From: Bacteroides sp. 43_108
GTDB lineage: Bacteria > Bacteroidota > Bacteroidia > Bacteroidales > Bacteroidaceae
Direction of reading: 5' to 3'
Assembly: GCA_001915545.1 (NCBI GenBank)
Contig: MNQS01000105.1
Location: forward strand, 38,379-102,378
DNA: 64,000 bases
Part shown: positions 1 to 6,502 of the stretch, in pieces
Layout of the letters: every line of letters starts with the position of its first letter
Numbering within the stretch: the first letter of the stretch is position 1
Translations under genes and position numbers: made by a program
Notes under the pieces: model-generated
The model's database searches: none
What the model saw: only the letters and a program-made list of their open reading frames with translations
What the model was told of the DNA's origin: nothing

Positions 1-41
1 TCACTGCTACCTCTAAAAGCTATTGTTTTTATATTTTCCAT
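1..41 (-). CDS. Partial cassette gene, N-terminus only
   Basis: An ATG at position 41 opens a frame reading MENIKTIAFRGSS to the window edge. It lies about 58 bases inside the cassette that begins at site A, so it is the next gene in the array. The leader between site A and the ATG carries a stray half-site (GTTCGTAACAAG on the minus strand, near 76-87) resembling the end of an array palindrome, perhaps a scar of a lost cassette. Too little is visible to name the protein. Confidence 0.45.
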   Translation of the reverse strand, partial: MENIKTIAFRGSS

Positions 42-97
42 ATTGAGTATTATATGTAGTTGATTATATATGAATCTTGTTACGAACTTAATTATTA

Positions 98-149
98 TTA
101 ATGGTTTGGTGAGCAACAGCGTTAAGCTGTTATCTCGACCTTGTTAACG
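98..149 (-). repeat. Cassette boundary palindrome, site A
   Basis: Imperfect inverted repeat with outer arms GGTGAG/CTCgACC and inner arms AACAGC/GCTGTT around GTTAA, bounded by TAATGG and CTTGTTA. The CGTTAA end (minus strand) matches the TTAACG start of the same cassette at site B. Confidence 0.75.
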
Positions 150-152
150 ATT

Positions 153-848
153 TTATTTCACAATCATAAATTCATTTCCATATGGATAAAATTTTTCATC
201 TATCCATAGTTTGGAGTAGTCTGATAATTTGTAAATTTCAGGTTTATACAGATTCAGTACCTTATCCAAAACTCTTTCTCGGAATATTATACCATCTTTA
301 TATTCTATACTATTCAAAACAAAGAAATTCTGTTTGATTGAATTGTCTTTCAGTTTCATATCAGGATATACTGTAAAACAAGTACCTAGTTTTTTCTGAA
401 AGTCACTTTGATATGTTATGCCTTTTCCGAAATGAAAAGAATCGTTGTCAAAATGATTTATACGTAAAGCGTAGTATTTTTTATCTGTTAGAGATTCGTT
501 CTTCTTGTTTACGACCTTGACGGTTGCAATATCATATTTATCAACGAACCCATTTTCTTGAAGTAAAGACAAAAACTCTTCCGACACGATTTTGAGTTCT
601 ATACTGCTTTTATCAAGAAAATCAAATTGCAGAATTCCCGGTTTTTTGTTGCATACGAGGTATAAGACATGAGGTAAATTTTCTCTCCATCCATCCTTGT
701 TTTTCCACATCCATTGCCCGTGGTTTTGAAATTTTTGTCTTTTACTCTCATCGTAGGTATCACAAACATCAGATTTGCCGTACTCCAATAATCCTTTAGG
801 CAGTTTATCAATCCCATAGTTCCAAATATAGAGTTCTTCTGTCTTCAT
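153..848 (-). CDS. Imm11/DUF1629-like cassette protein, putative immunity protein
   Basis: A 231-residue soluble protein without signal peptide or membrane segment. The central pattern (VSEEFLSLLQENG, then a YYALRINH segment and a C-terminal IIFRERVLDKVLN segment) is like the Imm11/DUF1629 group, in which a conserved 'chosen/displayed' segment is followed by a helix-rich end. This is recognition by eye and could be wrong. The ATG lies 8 bases inside site B and the stop 4 bases from site A, so expression must come from an upstream promoter. Base composition is clearly more AT-rich than the transposase and element genes to the right, which fits recent transfer. If the array is an rAID-1 locus, the expected role is neutralising an effector delivered by a neighbouring bacterium's type VI secretion system. 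Confidence 0.5.
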   Translation of the reverse strand: MKTEELYIWNYGIDKLPKGLLEYGKSDVCDTYDESKRQKFQNHGQWMWKNKDGWRENLPHVLYLVCNKKPGILQFDFLDKSSIELKIVSEEFLSLLQENGFVDKYDIATVKVVNKKNESLTDKKYYALRINHFDNDSFHFGKGITYQSDFQKKLGTCFTVYPDMKLKDNSIKQNFFVLNSIEYKDGIIFRERVLDKVLNLYKPEIYKLSDYSKLWIDEKFYPYGNEFMIVK

Positions 849-855
849 AATTATT

Positions 856-909
856 ATCGTTAATGGTTCAGCAGGGAACGGCTTGTCCGTTATCCTGCAT
901 TGTTAGCGA
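856..909 (-). repeat. Cassette boundary palindrome, site B
   Basis: Inner arms AACGG/CCGTT and outer arms GCAGG/CCTGC, bounded by TTAATGG and ATTGTTAG. It is the only site of the seven A-G whose centre lacks a GTTA/GTTTA loop (it has CTTGT instead). TTTCGCTAA at its end matches TTAGCGAAA at the start of the same cassette (site C). Confidence 0.72.
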
Positions 910-933
910 AATTTATTTATATACAAACAGGAA

Positions 934-2016
934 CTATGTCAAGTACAGCTTTCTACTTCCAACTATTTTCCTTAGCCAGTGAGGGGTATATTCTATACTT
1001 CGTGGGAATTTGCTGTAAAAGCTCAAAATCCAATCTAATTCCTGAAAATAACTTGGGATTTCATCAAAACTATCATAATTAAAATCCAAATTGTAAGAAT
1101 TGTTTGAGCTAATGACCATTCTTAGAGAAAACCAAGCGCCTTCCTTTGGATAGTACATATACATTTCTTTTCGTTTCAATCTAAAATCCTTGCATATATT
1201 GATGGTCGCCATCGTCCCAATTTTTATCTTATCCCCAGTAGAAAAGTGCAGATTTAACATACTGCTGGTGCATGATACAAATAAAACATCTATAAAATCC
1301 CATTTTATCCCAGAGGGTATTTGAAGTAAAATAGCATCTCTAATATCATCAAAAGATATTCTTTTATTTGTCTTTACTAAATCTAATTGATGGCGGACAG
1401 GTATGTCAATCAAAGGAGTTGCACTTTTGCATACTGGCAATGACAGGTATTCGACATTTGGATTTTGAGAAACTTCCCATACCATTTTTACATACCACAA
1501 CCAATATTCCTTGCGCTTCTCCACATTCCCCGTTTCCACGAAAGGATTGCTGCCAGAGCAAGCTATCGAGCCTATAAAATCCGCATTCCAACTTTCAAAG
1601 TCGAAAGCATCATCATCTTCACCATCATAATCCTCTATTGACAATATGGAAGCTGCATCGTAATGGATTGCATATTCCAAAGCTATGATAGCCCAACCTG
1701 CCATGCCTTCGGGACTGTCTGCGGATTGTTCCACATAATTGCGCAGCCGTTCTATTGAGACCAATATGCTTTCGGTAGTTCCTTTATTCTTGTACAGATA
1801 ACTGTCCATTTCCGACAAGACATCGTATAACAGGCTTTCTGCTCCAAATTCTTCTGGAAAGCAGGAACAAGCTTTTTTGCAGCACTCACACAACACTTTT
1901 TGCACTGTCTGGGGGTTGCCTATTTGTTTCATCAAATCAACACGATAGGATAAAGGCAAATGCCCCATGCTGTTTTGATTGATTATTTTTTTAAGTTTTT
2001 CTATTTGCTGTATCAT
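934..2016 (-). CDS. Imm5-like / YezG-like fusion immunity protein
   Basis: A 360-residue soluble protein with two recognisable halves. Residues ~85-195 (WAIIALEYAIHYDAAS, an acidic DDDAFDFESWNADFIG stretch, and RKEYWLWYV) look like Imm5. Residues ~215-335 (ISFDDIRDAILLQIP, a KEGAWFSLRMVI segment and LDFNYDSFDEIP) look like the YezG/DUF600 antitoxin fold. Both families are immunity domains of polymorphic toxin systems, so this looks like a two-domain polyimmunity protein. The N-terminal ~80 residues carry a Cys cluster (CECCKKACSC) of unknown role. The start is 15 bases inside site C and the stop 25 bases before site B. No promoter fits between. Domain names are from pattern recall and need a profile search. 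Confidence 0.6.
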   Translation of the reverse strand: MIQQIEKLKKIINQNSMGHLPLSYRVDLMKQIGNPQTVQKVLCECCKKACSCFPEEFGAESLLYDVLSEMDSYLYKNKGTTESILVSIERLRNYVEQSADSPEGMAGWAIIALEYAIHYDAASILSIEDYDGEDDDAFDFESWNADFIGSIACSGSNPFVETGNVEKRKEYWLWYVKMVWEVSQNPNVEYLSLPVCKSATPLIDIPVRHQLDLVKTNKRISFDDIRDAILLQIPSGIKWDFIDVLFVSCTSSMLNLHFSTGDKIKIGTMATINICKDFRLKRKEMYMYYPKEGAWFSLRMVISSNNSYNLDFNYDSFDEIPSYFQELDWILSFYSKFPRSIEYTPHWLRKIVGSRKLYLT

Positions 2017-2030
2017 ACTGGTTTCTGTTT

Positions 2031-2084
2031 TCGCTAATGGTTAGAAAGGAGCATCGTTAGATGCTATCTTTCGTTGTTACTAAC
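2031..2084 (-). repeat. Cassette boundary palindrome, site C
   Basis: Inner arms GCATC/GATGC around GTTA, with outer AGAAAGGA/TCTTTCG arms, bounded by CTAATGG and CGTTGTTAC. GTTAGTAA at its end matches TTACTAAC at the start of the same cassette (site D). Confidence 0.75.
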
Positions 2085-2094
2085 TTTATTATTT

Positions 2095-2469
2095 TTATAA
2101 TTCAATTGAATAATATAATAAAGCAAATAAAATAATAATTATACAGATTGGTACAAGAAATATCATCCAATCCGCAATTAATTTATTTCTCAAACAGCCT
2201 TGATATTTCTTTTTAAGTTCTAAGATTTTCTTATCACTATAGCGAAAACTCCAATATAAAACAAGTATAAGCTGAATAAGAAGAACAAATAAAATCGGAT
2301 AAAAATCCTCTAAAAACCAGATATATCTATCAATAGTATTAACCAAGTAAACATAAACTATTAGAAATATCACATCTAAGCAAAATGATAAATAACATAT
2401 TGATGAACAAAGTGGAGGATCTCCATGTTTATCATACATTCTATATAGTCGATAAAAAAAATAATCCAT
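2095..2469 (-). CDS. Small membrane cassette protein
   Basis: A 124-residue protein starting MDYFFYRLYRMYDKHGD. It has three to four hydrophobic segments (about residues 25-45, 52-75 and 100-120) and a short basic stretch with Cys before the last one. The frame is open further upstream to a GTG at 2535, but those codons translate the site D palindrome itself, so the ATG at 2469, 11 bases inside the cassette, is the likely start. I do not recognise a family. Immunity proteins against membrane- or periplasm-acting toxins are often small membrane proteins like this, but that is inference from context only. Confidence 0.55.
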   Translation of the reverse strand: MDYFFYRLYRMYDKHGDPPLCSSICYLSFCLDVIFLIVYVYLVNTIDRYIWFLEDFYPILFVLLIQLILVLYWSFRYSDKKILELKKKYQGCLRNKLIADWMIFLVPICIIIILFALLYYSIEL

Positions 2470-2479
2470 AATTGCTATT

Positions 2480-2538
2480 GTTAGTAATGGGATGCAGCTT
2501 GCCGCCGTTAGGCGGAACAGGTGCTTGTTACCCACGTA
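2480..2538 (-). repeat. Cassette boundary palindrome, site D
   Basis: Inner arms GCCGCC/GGCGG around GTTA, with outer TGCAGCTT/aGGTGCTT arms, bounded by GTAATGG and CTTGTTACC. Nearly the same skeleton as site E. TACGTGGGTAA at its end matches TTACCCACGTA at the start of the same cassette (site E), an 11 bp match and the longest in the array. Confidence 0.78.
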
Positions 2539-2540
2539 AT

Positions 2541-3623
2541 TTATTCTTTGTTTCTTCGATTTATTTGTATATTACTTATTTCTGATTTTCCGCCAAAACA
2601 ACGTAATTCTTCCACATTTGGATTATCTAATACTGCATATACAGATTCTTTTGTCATACTTTTAATGCCTGACATATATACTTTTCTCAATTTTTTAGCA
2701 TTTACAAGACTTGTAATATCAACCAACTTGTTTAGGTCGTCAATATAAACTTCGGTCAAATTGTTTAGATTGGATAAGTTTGGTATCTTAGTAATATTGG
2801 CCAACCAAATCAACTCAAGCCTTTCAAGTCCCGTGAGTGTACTAACAAATGAAATATCATCCAATTTAGATATTCTAAAAAGTCTTAGTTGGCGCAAAGT
2901 CCTAAAATCACTCAAAACCGTCAAGTCTATTTTTGAACCGTCACACCACCAAATGGACAAGTCATTAATAGGCGTTTGTTTTAAGAAAGACAAATCCTTG
3001 TTCTTGACAGCCCTTAATTCCAACTTTTTCAATTGACTTAGTCCTACAATAGATTCAAGATTCTTATCTAATTTCCCGAGAAAGAGGGATTGGAGATTTT
3101 TGAAACGCAAAAGCCATTGACAATCAAACACAGGTTTACCATTCTTCAAAACCGCATCTATATACAAATGCTCCAACCGGCTTGATAGTGTTTTGATAAA
3201 AGAAAAATCCCTTAAATTATAAATGTCTAATATTAACGATTTTAGATTTGACAAACGTGAAAGAATCGATAAGTCAGTATTCTTATATTCAAATCTGCCT
3301 ATTTCGATATTTTGTACATCAGGAACAAATCGTAGGAAATCCAGATTCCAACCATTGAAATCATCCTCATATCCAGAAGTTTTATCAGCCCCTCCATATA
3401 CACGAAAAGAAATATCAGGACGTGATATAAATATGCGATTCAACTTTTCAAGAACCGTATCAGGAATATAATCGCTTATTTGAACTCTCTTTATAAGTTT
3501 ATCCTCGATTATTTGCTGAATTACGGATTCTGTCACATCATCTACCATGTAACCATCTTCGGGAAGTCTTGGAATCCTTCCAAAACTGCGAGAAGTAAAT
3601 ATTTCAATTTGTGTTCTAAACAT
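2541..3623 (-). CDS. Leucine-rich repeat cassette protein
   Basis: A 360-residue cytoplasmic-looking protein with no signal peptide. From about residue 90 to 340 it has ten or so leucine-rich repeats of 21-24 residues of the LxxLxLxx(N/L)xIxDISxL type (for example LSNLKSLIL, LSQLKKLEL, LTGLERLELIW, LNNLTEVYID, AKKLRKVYM). The N-terminal ~85 residues are not repeats. The ATG is 8 bases inside site E and the stop 3 bases from site D. LRR proteins occur as accessory genes in interbacterial-competition loci, but the sequence gives no direct function. The setting suggests binding to a protein target. Confidence 0.6.
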   Translation of the reverse strand: MFRTQIEIFTSRSFGRIPRLPEDGYMVDDVTESVIQQIIEDKLIKRVQISDYIPDTVLEKLNRIFISRPDISFRVYGGADKTSGYEDDFNGWNLDFLRFVPDVQNIEIGRFEYKNTDLSILSRLSNLKSLILDIYNLRDFSFIKTLSSRLEHLYIDAVLKNGKPVFDCQWLLRFKNLQSLFLGKLDKNLESIVGLSQLKKLELRAVKNKDLSFLKQTPINDLSIWWCDGSKIDLTVLSDFRTLRQLRLFRISKLDDISFVSTLTGLERLELIWLANITKIPNLSNLNNLTEVYIDDLNKLVDITSLVNAKKLRKVYMSGIKSMTKESVYAVLDNPNVEELRCFGGKSEISNIQINRRNKE

Positions 3624-3630
3624 ATCTTTA

Positions 3631-3691
3631 CTACGTGGGTAATGGTTTGCAGCTTGCCACTGTTAAGTGGCACAGGTGCTTGTTAGCAACT
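3631..3691 (-). repeat. Cassette boundary palindrome, site E
   Basis: Inner arms GCCACT/AGTGGC around GTTA, bounded by GTAATGG and CTTGTTAGC. GTTGCTAA at its end matches TTAGCAAC at the start of the same cassette (site F). Confidence 0.78.
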
Positions 3692-3694
3692 ACA

Positions 3695-4321
3695 TTAATA
3701 ATAAGTCTTTTCCATTTCTACAACTTCATTTGCATTTTCATCCCAAAAGAGTGTTCCACATACTTCGCACTTTTCATTTGCCATATTGCTTTCCTCTTCA
3801 ATCAACATGTCATAACATGCAAAATCTTTACAATTAGGGCAGGTTATGGAAATAACCACTCGACCTTGCTTTTGCTCTAAAGTTGATAACTTCCAAAAAT
3901 CAGATTTTATAGACTTTAGTTTTTTGGCATCTTTTTTATAAGCCACCAATATGTTATAAGTGTCATTTTCTAAGTCAAGCAATACAACTCTTGCCCCAAG
4001 CTTTTCCAATTGCTTATCAAAATAGGATAACGCAAAGGGAATGAAATCACCTCGTTTGGGTTCTTCTATTTCTTGATTATATTTTTGATAAACTTCATCT
4101 TCGGATACAACCAATTGTACCCCCAACATTGATTGAAGTCTGTTGTTGAAGAAGTTATACAACATTCCTTGTCTATCTTCTCCACTCCAATCCACTATTA
4201 AGAGGAAATTTTTATCCACTAATTTATAGAACAGGCTTTCATCGTCTTTAATAGTCTGTACATTCATTTCCATAAGTTCTTTTTCTCCAAGAACTTTTGC
4301 GAGCATTGTTTTATAGTTCAT
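3695..4321 (-). CDS. Zinc-ribbon cassette protein of unknown function
   Basis: A 208-residue soluble protein. The C-terminal 50 residues hold two Cys pairs (TCPNCKDF and EKCEVCGTLF), a probable zinc ribbon. The middle (YFDKQLEKLGARVVLLDLENDTYNI) recalls the DUF6630 type of small uncharacterised proteins often seen in polyimmunity loci; I hold that loosely. The N-terminal half has no clear motif. The ATG lies 18 bases inside site F and the stop 4 bases from site E. Composition is AT-rich like its neighbours. Confidence 0.5.
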   Translation of the reverse strand: MNYKTMLAKVLGEKELMEMNVQTIKDDESLFYKLVDKNFLLIVDWSGEDRQGMLYNFFNNRLQSMLGVQLVVSEDEVYQKYNQEIEEPKRGDFIPFALSYFDKQLEKLGARVVLLDLENDTYNILVAYKKDAKKLKSIKSDFWKLSTLEQKQGRVVISITCPNCKDFACYDMLIEEESNMANEKCEVCGTLFWDENANEVVEMEKTYY

Positions 4322-4338
4322 ATTTCTTATTTTTATTT

Positions 4339-4397
4339 GTTGCTAATGGTTTGGTGAGAAACAACGTTAAGTTGTTTTCTCGACCTTGTTATAAACT
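4339..4397 (-). repeat. Cassette boundary palindrome, site F
   Basis: Inner arms AACAAC/GTTGTT around GTTAA, outer arms GGTGAG/CTCgACC, bounded by CTAATGG and CTTGTTAT. Outer arms are nearly identical to site A. GTTTATAA at its end matches TTATAAAC at the start of the same cassette (site G). The stop codon of the next gene lies inside the site. Confidence 0.78.
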
Positions 4398-4831
4398 TAT
4401 CTTATTCCTTTCAACTCCTCTTTCATTTTCTCTTTTAGGTAAAAGAACAACAAAACATGCCAACACAAGTCAAAGGAGAATACGGCTTCTTCCTTTCTCC
4501 CTAATGCCTGATAGAACTTACATACATTCCGATATGCCATAAAAACAAATACAAGATAGATAGGCACCAGCATACAAAGACTTAATACCAAGACACAGAC
4601 AGCTATCAGTGAATTTCTACAATAAGCTTTGTATTGTATCAATGCTTCTTCGTAATCGGAATTTTCCCAATAACCGAATGTTTTCAAATCCTCAACGCTC
4701 CAGCCTCTTTCTTTCAATAAATTAATAGCATAATCACGAATTTCATCATCATAGCCGTAACGCTTATAATTTTTTACAACATCTATTAGCTTATCATTGT
4801 CAAATCTCTTTAGAATATCAGAATCTTCCAT
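4397..4831 (-). CDS. Small membrane cassette protein with soluble N-terminal domain
   Basis: A 144-residue protein. Residues 1-70 are soluble and helical (KRFDNDKLIDVVKNYKRYGYDDEIRDYAINLL), followed by a hydrophobic hairpin at about 73-100 and another hydrophobic stretch near 115-132. I do not recognise the family. The start lies 17 bases inside site G, the stop overlaps site F. It is the cassette nearest the transposase unit. Confidence 0.5.
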   Translation of the reverse strand: MEDSDILKRFDNDKLIDVVKNYKRYGYDDEIRDYAINLLKERGWSVEDLKTFGYWENSDYEEALIQYKAYCRNSLIAVCVLVLSLCMLVPIYLVFVFMAYRNVCKFYQALGRKEEAVFSFDLCWHVLLFFYLKEKMKEELKGIR

Positions 4832-4847
4832 AAAAAATTGTTTTATT

Positions 4848-4905
4848 GTTTATAATGGTTCGGAAATAAGCACCGTTTAGGTGCTTCATTTCTTTGTTCA
4901 AGGCA
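4848..4905 (-). repeat. Cassette boundary palindrome, site G
   Basis: Inner arms AAGCACC/GGTGCTT around GTTTA, outer GAAAT/ATTTC, bounded by ATAATGG and TTTGTTCAAGG. The end TGCCTTGAA (minus strand) matches TTCAAGGCA at site H, so the transposase gene lies in a unit built like the cassettes. GTTC next to the end also fits the tetranucleotide that IS91-type elements use as target. Confidence 0.7.
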
Positions 4906-4939
4906 GTTTTACCCACCATGCACTATTACATATTTATAT

Positions 4940-4990
4940 AGAACTTCAATTTTTGACTGCTGTTTCCGGCAGAAAGGGGTGTGAAGTTCT
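4940..4990. other. Hairpin downstream of the HUH transposase, possible oriIS-like end
   Basis: Nine-base arms AGAACTTCA and TGAAGTTCT enclose a smaller CTGC/GCAG hairpin. IS91-family elements carry a subterminal hairpin (ori end) downstream of the transposase gene. Role here is inference. Confidence 0.35.
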
Positions 4991-5119
4991 TTCCAGCACC
5001 CGGTTCGTTTTATTACAGCTCTTATCCGTATTTCATTCATTTTTTTGTTCTCCTTTCTTCTATTTTATGGGATTTTACTGTTTCTGTTCACGGCAGGGCA
5101 TAGCTATCCCATATTGCTG

Positions 5120-6340
5120 TCATGCCGATTTTTCCCGGTGTATGTCGCAATGTTCCAATACAACCGTATATGTGATGCCGCCACTCGTTACCGTAGTGTG
5201 GCTGTAAAATCTCATCCGTCCGCAATGCTCGCAGAAATAAGGGTTCTCGTATTCACTTTCTGCCTGTTGCACTCCGGCTTCCTCTATCTCGCTTTCATCC
5301 CGTCCGAAGTATTCTTCCGGCAGGTTGCCTTTGTTGGAGTAGAAGCCATAATACCTCACGATGCGGAAATAGCGCAGGGGAACGTGTTGCAGCAGCCGGG
5401 GAAAGAACTCACGGTAATGCAGCGTCAGTTCCTTTTCCACCGGGTTTCTCCTGTCGGGTGAGTTCTTATAATCACGGTATCGGAATGAAATGTTCTCGCC
5501 GTCCATTGCCGTAATCTTGTACTCGCTCAAACATGCCCGCTTGGAATACCTGCCCACATACTGTATCACCTGCTCCGGCATTTGTATGGGCGGTTCCAGA
5601 TGCACAATCCAGTCCTTTCTGTTCGCCACCCTTTTGATGAAGCCCATAAACTCCATGCGGTCGTGAAAGTCATGTTCCAGCCTGCCCGCATCGAACAGTC
5701 CTATCAGCGCATTCTCAAACTTGTAGCGGAACACCCTGCGGATAGAGGGGATATGCACGTAATCATGTTCGGGAACGGCTATTTTACCTTCGCTGTCGAT
5801 GCCGCCCCACGACATAATCATGTGGGTGTGTACATGAAGCTGCTTTGTTTCCCCATAGGTGTGCAGCACGGCAATCACCCCGGTTTTCAAGCCGAACTTG
5901 TGCATCATCCAGTCTTTCAGCGTGTCTGCCGAAGTCCGCATCAGAATGTTCAGTATTTCTTTCTTGTTGCGCTTCACCAAGTCCAGCAGGATATGCGGCA
6001 AGGTCATCACAACATGGCGGTGCGGCACTCGCAGCAACTTTTCTTTCATGCGTGCCGCCCATTTCAGCGTATCACGCCAGCCACATGACGGGCAAAAACG
6101 GTTCTTGCAGCTATGACTGATTTCCCGCACCTCCCCGCAATCGGGGCAGACGTATGTGTCTATTCCCAAAGCGGCTGTACGGCACACACGGATAGCGTTC
6201 ACCGCCTTGTACTGTTCGGGGGTGATGTACTCCGCAGGGTGCTGTGCGTACTCGTCCCACCAGCGGTTGAAAAAGTCCGCCAAGCGATATGTGCTTTCCC
6301 GGGAACTACACCTTCCTATGTAATCTATCAAATCAATCAT
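5120..6340 (-). CDS. IS91/IS801-family HUH rolling-circle transposase
   Basis: A 406-residue single-strand DNA transposase. It has an N-terminal zinc-binding domain (Cys65/Cys68 in YVCPDCG, Cys78, Cys83/Cys86 in RFCPSCG), the HUH metal-binding motif HVHTH at 169-173, and a YVGRY motif at 261-265 with two candidate nucleophilic tyrosines, so it is of the Y2 type. Length is normal for the family and no truncation is visible. Base composition is much more GC-rich than the immunity cassettes on its left. It is followed on the left by a hairpin region and site G and preceded on the right by site H. It may form one IS91-type element with the adjacent tyrosine recombinase, as some family members carry both genes, or may be a cassette in the array. 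The unit's complementary ends (TTCAAGGCA/TGCCTTGAA) favour the second. Confidence 0.85.
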   Translation of the reverse strand: MIDLIDYIGRCSSRESTYRLADFFNRWWDEYAQHPAEYITPEQYKAVNAIRVCRTAALGIDTYVCPDCGEVREISHSCKNRFCPSCGWRDTLKWAARMKEKLLRVPHRHVVMTLPHILLDLVKRNKKEILNILMRTSADTLKDWMMHKFGLKTGVIAVLHTYGETKQLHVHTHMIMSWGGIDSEGKIAVPEHDYVHIPSIRRVFRYKFENALIGLFDAGRLEHDFHDRMEFMGFIKRVANRKDWIVHLEPPIQMPEQVIQYVGRYSKRACLSEYKITAMDGENISFRYRDYKNSPDRRNPVEKELTLHYREFFPRLLQHVPLRYFRIVRYYGFYSNKGNLPEEYFGRDESEIEEAGVQQAESEYENPYFCEHCGRMRFYSHTTVTSGGITYTVVLEHCDIHREKSA

Positions 6341-6408
6341 TCACTACCGTTATTTTTTTACATTTGTTTATTTGTTTGTAAGTTGCTGTATATTAGTTGT
6401 TTTAATTT

Positions 6409-6477
6409 GCCTTGAATTTGTTTATAAATGCACCTTTAGGTGTAGGATATTTCGATAACCGACACCCGGTAGGTGTG
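6409..6477 (-). repeat. Divergent boundary site H next to the recombinase (attI-like candidate)
   Basis: Two consecutive small hairpins, GCACC-TTTA-GGTG and ACACC-CGGTA-GGTGT, lie between the recombinase stop and the first unit. The first is close to the centre of site G. The left end carries TGCCTTGAA, complementary to the far end of the transposase unit. Unlike sites A-F the right end lacks the GTTA trinucleotide core (CGATAACC instead). Its position, just after the recombinase gene and before the first unit, is where an integron attI would sit in a system with an inverted integrase. Confidence 0.5.
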
Positions 6478-6502
6478 TTTCCTGATCTCTAATAGCTGCA
6501 CC

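Noticed and set aside
900..1082. Short plus-strand frame opposite the Imm5-YezG-like gene
   Set aside because: It overlaps the coding strand and a boundary palindrome and has no features of a protein.
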